A stretch of DNA of 64,000 bases from JBJHBP01 sp050485645 (GTDB lineage: Bacteria; Pseudomonadota; Gammaproteobacteria; Steroidobacterales; Rariloculaceae). Of this stretch, positions 41,873 to 51,703 are shown piece after piece. The stretch spans positions 74,892 through 138,891 of the forward strand of contig JBJHBT010000009.1 in assembly GCA_050485645.1 (NCBI GenBank), in the 5' to 3' direction. The notes beneath the pieces are model-generated. The model had not been told where the DNA came from, ran no database searches, and worked only from the letters and a program-made list of their open reading frames with translations. The position numbers were made by a program, and so were the translations under genes. Position 1 is the stretch's first letter. Every line of letters starts with the position of its first letter.

Positions 41873-42619
41873 TCAACGCGCAGCGCCATTCAGATAGGGC
41901 ATCGGATCCACCGGCATGCCGTTACGGCGGATTTCGAAATGCAGGCGCGGCTCGCGCTCAGGTCCCAGCCCCATCACCGCGATCTGCTGGCCGCGGGCCA
42001 CTGTCTGATCCTGCTGCACCTGCAGCGACGCGTTGTAGCCATAGGCCGTGAGGTAGGTGTCGTTATGCACGATGATGACCAGCTGGCCGTAGCCGATCAA
42101 TCCGCCGCCGGCGTACACGACGCGTCCGGGCGCCGCCGCGCGCACCGGCTGTCCGCTGCGACCGCCGATGGCAATGCCGCTGGCGATGCTGCTTGCCCCG
42201 CTGGCGCCGAAACGGCTGACCACCTGGCCTTCGGTGGGCCACTGCCAGGCCGGCGGCGGCAGTTGCGGTGGCGGTGGCAGCGGCGCGGGCGCGGATCCGC
42301 GCCCGGCCCCGGAAGCGGGCTGCGTCGCGGCGACGGCCTGTCCGGCGGGCTGACTGAGGACCAGGCGCTGGCCCGCGAAGATCAGATCGGGATTGGACAG
42401 TCCGTTCCAGCGCGCCAGATTGCGGTGATCGATGCCATAGCGGAACGCGATCTTGTAGAGCGTATCGCCGGGCTGCACGACATGCACGCCCGACTCGGGC
42501 GCCGATCGGGCGCGCTGGGCGCCACCCGCACGGCCCTCGTAGTCCAGCAGCGAACTGCTGCAGCCGGCAACTGCCACCGATGTGGCCAGCATCGCCGCAA
42601 ACTTCAGGCCGCCCTTCAC
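41873..42619 (-). CDS. nlpD: Murein hydrolase activator NlpD (LysM + degenerate LytM)
   Basis: An outer-membrane lipoprotein that activates the amidase AmiC during septum splitting. A signal peptide ends in the lipobox VAGC (Cys at about residue 20), followed by a LysM domain (HVVQPGDTLYKIAFRYG...) and a Pro-rich linker into an M23/LytM domain. The peptidase ligands are replaced: SGIAIGG where active enzymes have HxGxD, and YNASL, with only LHFEIR retained. The domain is therefore a regulator, not an enzyme, as in E. coli. GTG 42619 has AGGG upstream; a GTG at 42631 would add four residues. rpoS, its usual neighbour, is absent. Confidence 0.93.
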   Translation of the reverse strand: MKGGLKFAAMLATSVAVAGCSSSLLDYEGRAGGAQRARSAPESGVHVVQPGDTLYKIAFRYGIDHRNLARWNGLSNPDLIFAGQRLVLSQPAGQAVAATQPASGAGRGSAPAPLPPPPQLPPPAWQWPTEGQVVSRFGASGASSIASGIAIGGRSGQPVRAAAPGRVVYAGGGLIGYGQLVIIVHNDTYLTAYGYNASLQVQQDQTVARGQQIAVMGLGPEREPRLHFEIRRNGMPVDPMPYLNGAAR

Positions 42620-42675
42620 GCCAGCTATCACCCTCGACTGTCAACGCATACCCGGCGCCGATCATCGCATCCCGA

Positions 42676-43257
42676 TCATCGGAATTGATAGACCAGATAA
42701 CCGACAACGATCAGCCCCACCGTCGCCCAGCCAATGATATCCACATATTCGCGCAGCCGTCGCTCCATCGGTTCACCGCCCCAGCGGATCAGGCCTGCGA
42801 CCAGGTAGAAGCGTGCGCCGCGTCCGATGAACGAAGCCACGATGAACAGCGGCAGGAACATGTGCATCGCACCGGCGGCGATCGTGAAAACCTTGTAAGG
42901 AATCGGAGAAAACCCGGCCGCCAGCACGGCAAGGAATCCCCAAGTGACGAACCACTCGGTGGCACGCTCGTAGCCTTCCCAGTAACCGACCGAATGCAGC
43001 AGCGGTTCGATCGCACCCAGCGCCGCCCACCCGATCAGATAGCCGGCCACGCCGCCGAGTACCGATGCCACGGTGGTAATGAAGGCGAACCGGAATCCGC
43101 GGCGCGGATCAGCCAGCGTCATCGGTGCGAGCATCACATCCGGCGGAATCGGAAAGAACGACGACTCGGCGAAACTCAGGCCGGCCAGATAGCGTTCGGC
43201 GTATCGGTGACGCGACCAGTGCAGCACGCGGTCATACAGCTTCGAAAAGATTTTCAA
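42676..43257 (-). CDS. YqaA/DedA (SNARE-associated) family membrane protein
   Basis: A 193-residue inner-membrane protein of the VTT/DedA superfamily, YqaA subgroup. After a basic N-terminus (KIFSKLYDRVLHWSRHRYAERY) the motif FAESSFFPIPPDVMLAPM marks the re-entrant loop, followed by helices around 60-85, 110-135 and 165-185, and the second family loop in GFSPIPYKVFTIAAG. The start is TTG 43257 with AGGA 9 nt upstream; no ATG lies near the domain. DedA-type proteins move lipids such as undecaprenyl phosphate, but the substrate of this subgroup is unknown. It sits between pcm and nlpD, as in Pseudomonas. Confidence 0.88.
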   Translation of the reverse strand: MKIFSKLYDRVLHWSRHRYAERYLAGLSFAESSFFPIPPDVMLAPMTLADPRRGFRFAFITTVASVLGGVAGYLIGWAALGAIEPLLHSVGYWEGYERATEWFVTWGFLAVLAAGFSPIPYKVFTIAAGAMHMFLPLFIVASFIGRGARFYLVAGLIRWGGEPMERRLREYVDIIGWATVGLIVVGYLVYQFR

Positions 43258-43291
43258 GTCGGCGGGTCCTGCGATTGCGAAACGCGTGTGA

Positions 43292-43939
43292 TCAGTACTC
43301 GGTGCCTTCGAGCAGCGGAACGAAACTGACCGGAGCAATCTCACGCTGCTCCAGCTCCGATCCGTTACGGGTGACGACCACCAGATCCTGGCGGCCACGC
43401 GGACCGAACGGTATGACGAGTCGTCCGAAATCGGCGAGCTGATCCAGCAGCGTCTGCGGGATCTGCGGCGGCGCGGCGGTCACGATGATGCCGTCGAACG
43501 GGGCCTGACTGCGCCACCCCTGCCAGCCGTCGGCGTGACGCAGACTGACATTGGAAATACGCAGCTGACGCAGCCGCTCACGGGCACGCACGATCAGCGG
43601 CTGTATGCGTTCGATGCTGTAGACATGACGTGCGAACGCAGCCAGCACGGCGGTCTGGTAGCCGCAGCCGGTGCCGATCTCCAGAACCTTGTTGAGCGGC
43701 GCATGCGCAGGACGATCCTCGATCAGCGACTGCGTCATCAGCGCCACCACATAGGGCTGTGAAATCGTCTGGCCGAAGCCGATCGGCAGCGCCGTGTCTT
43801 CATATGCACGGCTGGACAGCGCCTCGTCCATGAACAGATGACGCGGCACGGAACGAATGCGCTCCAGAACAGCCTCGTCCCTGATGCCCTTGGCGCGCAG
43901 ACGCTGGACGAGCCGGTCCCGGGTGCGCGCGGAAGTCAT
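43292..43939 (-). CDS. pcm: Protein-L-isoaspartate O-methyltransferase
   Basis: Repairs isoaspartyl residues in aged proteins by SAM-dependent methylation. The 215 residues begin TSARTRDRLVQRLRAKGI, contain the catalytic-loop GQTISQPYVVA (about 57-67), and the SAM loop EIGTGCGYQTAVLA (about 84-97). I used the ATG at 43939, as in Pseudomonas; an in-frame GTG at 43984 would overlap surE by 22 nt. It follows surE by 23 nt, the classical surE-pcm pair. Confidence 0.95.
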   Translation of the reverse strand: MTSARTRDRLVQRLRAKGIRDEAVLERIRSVPRHLFMDEALSSRAYEDTALPIGFGQTISQPYVVALMTQSLIEDRPAHAPLNKVLEIGTGCGYQTAVLAAFARHVYSIERIQPLIVRARERLRQLRISNVSLRHADGWQGWRSQAPFDGIIVTAAPPQIPQTLLDQLADFGRLVIPFGPRGRQDLVVVTRNGSELEQREIAPVSFVPLLEGTEY

Positions 43940-43962
43940 CCCGATGCCGCTGGCGTTACCTT

Positions 43963-44712
43963 TCAGCTCCACGCCTGCAGCCACCGGTCAACCGATTCCA
44001 GGCCCGCGTGATCCGTCAGATCCACCTTGATCGGCGACACCGACACACAGCCGGATTCGATCGCATGGAAGTCCGTTCCCGGCCCGGCGTCCTGTCCCGG
44101 GCCGGCCGGACCGATCCAGTAGACCGGACGGTTCTTCGGGTCCAGCGCTTTCACCACCGGCTCGGACTTGTGCCGGAATCCCTGTCGCGTAGTGCGGTAA
44201 CCGCGCAGCTGATCCAGTGGCACATCGGGCACATTGATGTTCAGTATCGTGTCGCGGGGCAGAGGGTCATCAACCAGGCGATGCACGAAACGTCGTGCAA
44301 CGGCTACCGCGGTTTCGAAATGGCCGCCCTCTTCCATCACCAGCGACACCGCGATGGCCGGCAGGCCGAGGAATCGTCCTTCCATGGCTGCCGCGACGGT
44401 ACCGGAGTACAGCACGTCGTCACCGAGATTCGCGCCGTGATTGACACCGGACACGACCATGTCCGGCTCCTCATCGAGCAGACCGGTGATCGCAACGTGT
44501 ACGCAATCCGTGGGCGTACCGTTGACGTAGTAAAGGCGTTCGCCCACCTGCTCCACCCGCAGTGGCGTGTCCAGCGTCAGCGAGTTGCTCGCACCACTGC
44601 GGTTGCGGTCCGGCGCAACCACCGTCACGGTCGCCACCTCCGCAAGACTTTCGGCCAGCAGACGCAGTCCCTTCGCCTGATAGCCGTCATCGTTCGATAA
44701 CAGAATCCGCAC
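43963..44712 (-). CDS. surE: 5'/3'-nucleotidase SurE
   Basis: A metal-dependent phosphatase acting on nucleoside monophosphates and short polyphosphates, involved in stationary-phase survival. The 249 residues start RILLSNDDGYQAKG with the DD metal ligands, followed by VAPDRNRSGASNSLTL (about 34-49) and SGVNHGANLGDDVLYSGTV (about 89-107), the metal and substrate sites. The start is GTG 44712 with AGGGA upstream. It is divergent from the Smr gene; the intergenic region carries opposing TATACT/TATAGT-like elements around 44746-44753. Confidence 0.95.
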   Translation of the reverse strand: MRILLSNDDGYQAKGLRLLAESLAEVATVTVVAPDRNRSGASNSLTLDTPLRVEQVGERLYYVNGTPTDCVHVAITGLLDEEPDMVVSGVNHGANLGDDVLYSGTVAAAMEGRFLGLPAIAVSLVMEEGGHFETAVAVARRFVHRLVDDPLPRDTILNINVPDVPLDQLRGYRTTRQGFRHKSEPVVKALDPKNRPVYWIGPAGPGQDAGPGTDFHAIESGCVSVSPIKVDLTDHAGLESVDRWLQAWS

Positions 44713-44851
44713 TCACCATTCCCTGGAATCCTCCCGAAGCGGCTAACTATACTGGAACCCCGGGCCCGTGGCGCAGGTCGCAGACGGTCCGGCCCGCGCC
44801 ACCGCACGCGAATCCGGGCAGACGCGCCGGAAGCGCAACAGGACGGATGCC

Positions 44852-45379
44852 ATGACCGACGACGACCGCGACGTATTCCGCAAAGCCATGCAGGGCGTGC
44901 GTCGACTGGAGCGCGAGCGGCGCGCGGAGCGAACGCAGCGGCCCGCGGCCCGGGCCCGCATGAGCCGCGCGGCACGCGCAGCGCTGATCGAGGCCAGCTG
45001 GAACGGCTCCCTGCAGGACTTCAACGGCGAGGAAATCGCGTTCCGCCGCGACGGGGTGACTGAACGCACGTTCCGCTCGCTATGCGAGGGACGGTTCAGC
45101 CTGGAGGCGGAGCTGGATCTGCACGGCATGAGCGCCGTACAGGCGGAAATCGCATTGAAGGCATTCATCACCGAGTCCGCGGCCAGGGGACTGGGCTGTG
45201 TGCGCATCATCCACGGTAAGGGCGCACGTTCCGGACCGGACGGCCCGGTGCTCAAGCAGCTGGTGCAGCATCATCTGCCGCGCTGGAATCCGGTGCTGGC
45301 GTTCGTAACAGCCAGACCACGGCATGGCGGCCATGGTGCATGCTATGTGCTGCTCAACAGACGCCGTCGTTCTTCGTGA
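44852..45379 (+). CDS. Smr domain-containing protein (SmrA-type)
   Basis: A 175-residue protein with a C-terminal Smr (small MutS-related) domain of about 80 residues, containing the diagnostic LDLHGM (about 90-95) and HGKG (about 129-132). Such domains bind or nick branched nucleic acids or RNA. The N-terminal part is basic (RLERERRAERTQRP, RARMSRAARAAL) and probably binds nucleic acid. There is no MutS2 region, so it is a stand-alone protein. ATG 44852 is preceded by AGGA; upstream frame is unsupported. It is convergent with ftsB, with the palindromic element between them. Confidence 0.9.
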   Translation: MTDDDRDVFRKAMQGVRRLERERRAERTQRPAARARMSRAARAALIEASWNGSLQDFNGEEIAFRRDGVTERTFRSLCEGRFSLEAELDLHGMSAVQAEIALKAFITESAARGLGCVRIIHGKGARSGPDGPVLKQLVQHHLPRWNPVLAFVTARPRHGGHGACYVLLNRRRRSS

Positions 45380-45396
45380 ACGCAGATGCGCATGGC

Positions 45397-45570
45397 GGTA
45401 CACCGTGCCGCGCCGTGCCGCGCCGTGCCGTGGCGGAGCATCCCCCTTTCTTCGGGGACGGCGGAAGAGCATCCATGCGCCTTGGCCGCGGCCATCCATG
45501 GCCGCGGACACCCCGAGAAAGGGGGATGCTCCGCCACGGCACGGCACGGCACGGCTTTGACGGTGTCACC
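45397..45570. repeat. 174-bp nested palindromic dispersed element, copy 1
   Basis: Three inverted repeats are nested about one centre. Outer: GGTACACCGT (45397-45406) with ACGGTGTCACC (45560-45570), one base apart. Middle: a perfect 30-bp pair, 45422-45451 and 45516-45545. Inner: CCGCGGCCAT / ATGGCCGCGG (45486-45495 and 45498-45507) around CC. Between outer and middle arms are GCCGT/GCCGC-type 5- to 10-bp tandem repeats. It contains no believable gene. It lies between the convergent Smr and ftsB genes. A second copy in the opposite orientation begins at 63911, with identical sequence over about 60 bp of arm and centre. It looks like a MITE or REP/BIME-like mobile palindrome; its family is unknown to me. 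Confidence 0.85.
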
Positions 45571-45629
45571 GTTGGTGAACAAGGCGGGCCGGGCGTCTCG
45601 TCGCGGAAACAAACGAGACGCGGTGTTCG

Positions 45630-45956
45630 TCAGGGCGCCTCCGCGGAACGTGCGGGTCGTGTGGCCGTGCCGGTCGTCGCGGTGCGGGCCGGTGCGATCT
45701 GGTAGAAAGTTTCACCGCGGCGGATCATGCCCAGTTCGACGCGTGCACGCTCCTCGGCGGCGGCCAGGCCTTCCTTGAGATTCTGCACCTCGGCTTCCAG
45801 TGCCGAGTTACGGTCATCCAGCCGACGATTGTCGGCGGTACGCAGCTGCACCTGATGTTCCAGGCGCCAGACCTCGCTGAGCCCATCGTCGGCAAACCAC
45901 AGGCGGGCCTGCAGAAACAGCAGTGCAATGATCAGGCCTGCGATCAACACCCGCAC
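45630..45956 (-). CDS. ftsB: Cell division protein FtsB
   Basis: A bitopic membrane protein of the divisome that forms a complex with FtsL and FtsQ. The 108 residues have a short cytoplasmic N-terminus, one membrane helix (about 3-20, VLIAGLIIALLFLQARLWF), a coiled coil (about 30-72, LEHQVQLRTADNRRLDDRNSALEAEV) and the family motif ARVELGMIRRGETFYQIA near the end; the last 20 residues are Thr/Ala/Arg-rich and variable. The start is GTG 45956. It follows eno by 45 nt, the usual eno-ftsB order. Confidence 0.93.
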   Translation of the reverse strand: MRVLIAGLIIALLFLQARLWFADDGLSEVWRLEHQVQLRTADNRRLDDRNSALEAEVQNLKEGLAAAEERARVELGMIRRGETFYQIAPARTATTGTATRPARSAEAP

Positions 45957-46001
45957 GATCCGGCTACCCCCTCGGCTTACGGTCTACTGAAGACACGGGG
46001 T

Positions 46002-47309
46002 CTACAGAGACACGGGAAATGCATCGGCCCCAGCATACCTCATGCGCGCGTTCTGCCCGCGCTCACCAAGCATACGCTCAATTCGCAACAGCTGGTTGTA
46101 CTTCGCCAGACGGTCGGACCGACACAGCGATCCGGTTTTGATCTGAGATGCGCGGGTGCCAACCGCGATGTCGGCGATGATCGCATCTTCGGTCTCGCCG
46201 GAGCGGTGCGATACCACCGACGAATAGCCGGCGTCCGAAGCCATCGCGATGGCCGCAAGTGTCTCCGTGAGGGTGCCGATCTGGTTCGGCTTGATCAGAA
46301 TGCTGTTCGCGACCTGTTCCTCGATGCCGCGAGCCAGGATCTCCGTACTGGTGACGAACAGATCGTCGCCAACCAGCTGCACGCGATCACGCAGTCGACG
46401 GCTGATCAGCGACCACCCTTCCCAGTCATCCTCGGCCATCGCGTCCTCCACCGAGATGATCGGATAACGCGCAACCAGGTCTTCGAGGTAGTCGGCGAAT
46501 TCGCTGCTGTTGAAGCGCCGCTGTTCGGATGCCAGGGTGTAGACGCCATCCACGTAAAACTCGGTGCTGGCCACATCCAGTCCGAGATAGATCTCGCGCC
46601 CCAGCGTGTAGCCGGCCGCGTCGACAGCCTCGGCAATCAGTTCCAGCGCCGCCTCATTCGATGACAGATCGGGGGCGAAACCACCCTCGTCGCCGACGGC
46701 AGTGGACAGCCGACGCGATTTGAGCAGTTTCTTCAGCGCATGGAAGACTTCAACGCCGTAGCGCAGGCTCTCACTGAAAGTCGGCGCCCCAACCGGCAGG
46801 ATCATGAACTCCTGGATGTCGACGCTGTTGTCGGCGTGCGCGCCACCATTGAGGATGTTCATCATCGGCACCGGCATCACGAACTCGCGCTCACCGGTGG
46901 ACTGCGCCAGACGCGCGAACAACGGCTCGCGATGTTCGGCGGCGCTGGCCTGTGCGGCGGCCAGCGAAGCGGCCAGCATCGCATTCGCACCCAGTCTGGA
47001 CTTATTCGGCGTACCGTCGAGATCGAGCATGCGCTGATCCAGTGCGGCCTGATCGTCTGCATCCATACCGATCAGCGCACCACGAATCTCACCCGTGAGG
47101 TTGCGCACGGCGGTCTGTACACCCTTGCCGAGGTAGCGCTGCGGATCACCATCACGCAATTCCACGGCTTCACGCGAACCTGTAGACGCACCCGAAGGCA
47201 CGGCCGCCCGGCCACGAGCACCACCGGCCAGCAGCACCTCGGCCTCCACGGTCGGGTTGCCGCGAGAATCCAGTATCTCGATACCGTTGACTTCCTTGAT
47301 CTGAGTCAT
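46002..47309 (-). CDS. eno: Enolase
   Basis: Interconverts 2-phosphoglycerate and phosphoenolpyruvate; in many gammaproteobacteria it is also a subunit of the RNA degradosome, whose scaffold RNase E is encoded in this window. The 435 residues have GNPTVEAEV and SGASTGSREA near the N-terminus, GDEGGFAPD (about 206-214), LIKPNQIGT with the catalytic lysine (about 341) and SHRSGETED (about 370). ATG 47309 has AAGGA at about 7 nt. It lies 14 nt after pyrG; kdsA, often between pyrG and eno, is absent. Confidence 0.97.
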   Translation of the reverse strand: MTQIKEVNGIEILDSRGNPTVEAEVLLAGGARGRAAVPSGASTGSREAVELRDGDPQRYLGKGVQTAVRNLTGEIRGALIGMDADDQAALDQRMLDLDGTPNKSRLGANAMLAASLAAAQASAAEHREPLFARLAQSTGEREFVMPVPMMNILNGGAHADNSVDIQEFMILPVGAPTFSESLRYGVEVFHALKKLLKSRRLSTAVGDEGGFAPDLSSNEAALELIAEAVDAAGYTLGREIYLGLDVASTEFYVDGVYTLASEQRRFNSSEFADYLEDLVARYPIISVEDAMAEDDWEGWSLISRRLRDRVQLVGDDLFVTSTEILARGIEEQVANSILIKPNQIGTLTETLAAIAMASDAGYSSVVSHRSGETEDAIIADIAVGTRASQIKTGSLCRSDRLAKYNQLLRIERMLGERGQNARMRYAGADAFPVSL

Positions 47310-47323
47310 CTGCGATCCTTTTT

Positions 47324-48970
<1,647 letters not shown>

Positions 48971-49075
48971 AACCCGTCTTTGATGGATGGGAGGAGCTGG
49001 GCCGGGGAACGTACCGGAGACGGTATTGCAAACTATCAAATCGGCACCGTGATCACCAGCCTTGCATCCGACACG

Positions 49076-49104
49076 AAAAAAGCGCAGTGCCCGGATCGGG
49101 CTGA
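49076..49104 (-). terminator. Candidate intrinsic terminator after tilS
   Basis: On the minus strand GCCCG (49101-49097), a three-base loop and CGGGC (49093-49089), with flanking AGT/ACT pairing, is followed by GCGC and a six-T run (49081-49076). The stem is short. It would separate the tilS transcript from pyrG. Confidence 0.5.
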
Positions 49105-49150
49105 CTCCGACGCCCCGTCAGACGATCCGCTTCTCGATGAACGGCGTTTT

Positions 49151-50542
49151 TCAGTCTTTCGCGGTGAGTGGCGGATGATCGTCGAAATGCACTGTCCAGG
49201 TGCGTTGCGCACCTGCCGGCACCGCGTCCTGGGCGCTGATTGCCAGTCCGGCCACGGCCACCAGCCGTTCTTCGGCATAGATCAACGGAATACGGTCACG
49301 CATCCACGGCAACACACCCGAATCCTGAAGCCATTTCTTCAACGGCCTGTGATGCGCGCTGCCGTAGGGACGAAAACGCTCGCCACCGCGACGAAAACGG
49401 AGTGACAGTCCGCCACGCACCAGCGAGTCGGGCAGTCCATGCGTTTCGTCCGCGCCGGCGGGCAGCAGCCGGACGCGGCCTTCAGGACCCTGCCATGGCT
49501 GCTGCAGTGCCAGCGTTCCATTGTAGCCGGGGGCCGATGTCGGCAGCGGAGCGCCCAGATACAGGCGCCCACGCCAGATGCGCGCCTGTGCGCCAGGCCA
49601 GTCCACCCGGGTGCGCGCATCGGCGCGCTCGACGTGCAGCGCCTCGTCGATCTTCGCCAGCTGCCTGGCATCGGGTATCGGCAGCCCCGCCGTACGGATC
49701 AGATGGCGCAGCAGATTGCCGCGCCTGGCCGGTGTCAATGCCAGGATATCCGCGCGCGCCATTGGCATCCCGCCAGCCGCGGCCGCATCGCAGGCGGCCA
49801 TTTCGGCCAGCAGTTCCTCGGTCTCGGTCATCCGCCGCGCCAGCCTTGCCGCATTGGCTGAAGCCGCGGGCCAGCGTGCCATGAGCTGCGGCATCACGGC
49901 ACGTCTGACGTAGCTGCGATCATGACGGTCATCGCGATTCGCCGGATCTTCCACCCAGACAATGATGCCTGCCTGCTCGGCGAAAGCGACGAGATCGTCA
50001 CGCGTGAAGTCCAGCAGCGGACGCGCCAGAAAACCCGGTGTAAAGCGGTCGCACTCGCTGATGCCGCGCAGTCCCCGCACACCGGTACCGCGCAGCATGC
50101 GCATCAGCAGCGTCTCAAACTGATCGTCGGCATGATGCGCCGTCAGCAGGATTTCGTCCGTCTGCAGCAGTCCGGCCAGCGCCCCGTAGCGCGCATGGCG
50201 TGCCGCCGCCTCCAGCCCCTGGCCGCGCAGTGTATCCACGTGGACACGCACGCTGTGATACGGCACGTGCAGCGCCGCGGCCATACGCCGGCCGTGCTCC
50301 GCCCAATGCGGCGAATCCGGATGCAGGCCATGGTCCACATGGAGCGCGCGCAACGACAGTGCGGCATGCGTGTCGCTGTCCGGCTGCGGCGTGGCGACCG
50401 TGCGCAGCGCCTGCGCCATTGCCGTCAGCAACACGCTGGAATCCAGGCCGCCGCTGAAGGCCACCGCGTAGCGGCGCCGCGCCACCGGCACGGGCACCGG
50501 CAGGGCATCAAGCCGCCGACGCAGGCTGCTGATGAAACTCAA
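49151..50542 (-). CDS. tilS: tRNA(Ile)-lysidine synthase TilS
   Basis: Modifies C34 of the tRNA-Ile that reads AUA, changing both its charging and its decoding. The 463 residues have the PP-loop AFSGGLDSSVLL (about 28-39), HHADDQFETLLMRMLRGTG (about 138-156) and a C-terminal domain ending with the substrate-binding strands. The start is TTG 50542 with GGGAA 9 nt upstream; no ATG lies before the P-loop. It follows accA by 18 nt, the standard dnaE-accA-tilS order. Confidence 0.94.
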   Translation of the reverse strand: MSFISSLRRRLDALPVPVPVARRRYAVAFSGGLDSSVLLTAMAQALRTVATPQPDSDTHAALSLRALHVDHGLHPDSPHWAEHGRRMAAALHVPYHSVRVHVDTLRGQGLEAAARHARYGALAGLLQTDEILLTAHHADDQFETLLMRMLRGTGVRGLRGISECDRFTPGFLARPLLDFTRDDLVAFAEQAGIIVWVEDPANRDDRHDRSYVRRAVMPQLMARWPAASANAARLARRMTETEELLAEMAACDAAAAGGMPMARADILALTPARRGNLLRHLIRTAGLPIPDARQLAKIDEALHVERADARTRVDWPGAQARIWRGRLYLGAPLPTSAPGYNGTLALQQPWQGPEGRVRLLPAGADETHGLPDSLVRGGLSLRFRRGGERFRPYGSAHHRPLKKWLQDSGVLPWMRDRIPLIYAEERLVAVAGLAISAQDAVPAGAQRTWTVHFDDHPPLTAKD

Positions 50543-50560
50543 GGCACGGGCTTCCCGTGA

Positions 50561-51520
50561 TCAGGCTTCCCTGAACACGCCATAGCCGGCCAGCCGCGCG
50601 TGGCGCTGCTGCAGCAGGTCATCGGCCGACAACGCTTCCAGGTCCGAGAGCGCCTGCAACAGCCCGTTCTTCACCGTCTCCGCCGTGGCCTCCGGATCGC
50701 GATGTGCTCCGCCCAGCGGCTCGGGAATCACCTCGTCCACAAGGCCGAGCTTGAGCAGCCGATCCGCCGTGATGCCCATGGCCTCGGCCGCCGCCTCCGC
50801 CTTGTCGGCGCTCTTCCACAGAATCGAGGCACAGCCTTCCGGCGAAATGACGGAGTAGATGCTGTATTGAAGCATCATGACGCGATCGGCCACGCCGATG
50901 GCCAGCGCACCGCCCGAACCGCCTTCGCCGATGACGACACTGATCACCGGCGTGCGCAGCGCGCACATGGCGAACAGATTGCGCGCAATCGCTTCGCTCT
51001 GCCCGCGTTCCTCGGCACCCACGCCAGGATAGGCGCCGGGCGTATCGATCATCGTGATCAGCGGCAACCCGAATTTCTCCGCCAGGCGCATCACACGCAG
51101 CGCCTTGCGATAACCTTCCGGGCTGACCATGCCGTAGTTGCGCCAGACGCGTTCCTTGGTGTCCCTGCCCTTCTGGTGACCGATCACCGCCACCGGACGA
51201 CCCTCGAGCCTGGCAAGGCCGGTGACCAGCGAATGGTCGTCCGCGTACATGCGATCGCCGTGCAGTTCCTGAAAGTCACTGAAGCAGCGACTGACGTAGT
51301 CGAGCGTGTACGGCCGCCGCGGATGGCGGGCGACCAGTGCGATCTGCCATGCACTGAGACTGGAGAAGATATTGCGTGTCAACGAGTCGCTCTTCCTGCG
51401 CAGTCGCGCAATCTCATCGCTGATGTTGAGCTCCGAGTCGTCGCCGACGAACTTCAACTCCTCGATTTTCGCCTCAAGCTCGGCGATGGGCTGCTCAAAC
51501 TCCAGAAATTTCAAGTCCAT
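50561..51520 (-). CDS. accA: Acetyl-CoA carboxylase carboxyltransferase subunit alpha
   Basis: With AccD forms the carboxyltransferase half of acetyl-CoA carboxylase, producing malonyl-CoA. The 319-residue product has the N-terminal EFEQPIAELEAKIEEL coiled region and the crotonase-like core with QKGRDTKERVWRNYGM and AIGEGGSGGALAIGVAD (about 196-215), in which the tandem glycines form the oxyanion hole. Length matches the E. coli subunit. accD, accB and accC are elsewhere. The 183-nt space to dnaE carries a short tandem repeat but no gene. Confidence 0.96.
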   Translation of the reverse strand: MDLKFLEFEQPIAELEAKIEELKFVGDDSELNISDEIARLRRKSDSLTRNIFSSLSAWQIALVARHPRRPYTLDYVSRCFSDFQELHGDRMYADDHSLVTGLARLEGRPVAVIGHQKGRDTKERVWRNYGMVSPEGYRKALRVMRLAEKFGLPLITMIDTPGAYPGVGAEERGQSEAIARNLFAMCALRTPVISVVIGEGGSGGALAIGVADRVMMLQYSIYSVISPEGCASILWKSADKAEAAAEAMGITADRLLKLGLVDEVIPEPLGGAHRDPEATAETVKNGLLQALSDLEALSADDLLQQRHARLAGYGVFREA

Positions 51521-51637
51521 AGGGCGTCAGATACTCCACAATCGCCAGCGCGGCGGCATCAAATCACGATAACCCCAAGCGATCGGGGCTTACAAGTGCG
51601 GCTGTACTGCCACAGGCCCGGCCACGGCCACGGCCCC

Positions 51638-51668
51638 GGCATCCGGGCATCCGGGCATCCGGGCGTCG
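51638..51668. repeat. 8-bp tandem repeat between dnaE and accA
   Basis: GGCATCCG is repeated three times exactly (51638-51661), followed by a degenerate fourth GGCGTCG. Upstream are gccacggccacggcc repeats. It lies in the 183-nt non-coding space between dnaE and accA, where no gene is visible; a weak CCCC...GGGG hairpin is near 51574-51590. Confidence 0.75.
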
Positions 51669-51703
51669 ACGGGCAGACTCCCGGTTGAAGCGGATGGCGT
51701 TGG

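Noticed and set aside
44746..44753. Opposed TATACT/TATAGT elements between surE and the Smr gene, as a divergent promoter pair
   Set aside because: Plausible but with no -35 on either side; mentioned in the surE entry and not listed as a feature.
45361..45612. Several overlapping open frames on both strands over the palindromic element, encoding Cys/Arg/Ala/Pro repeats
   Set aside because: They mirror each other on opposite strands because the DNA is palindromic and repetitive; they lack ribosome sites and resemble no family.
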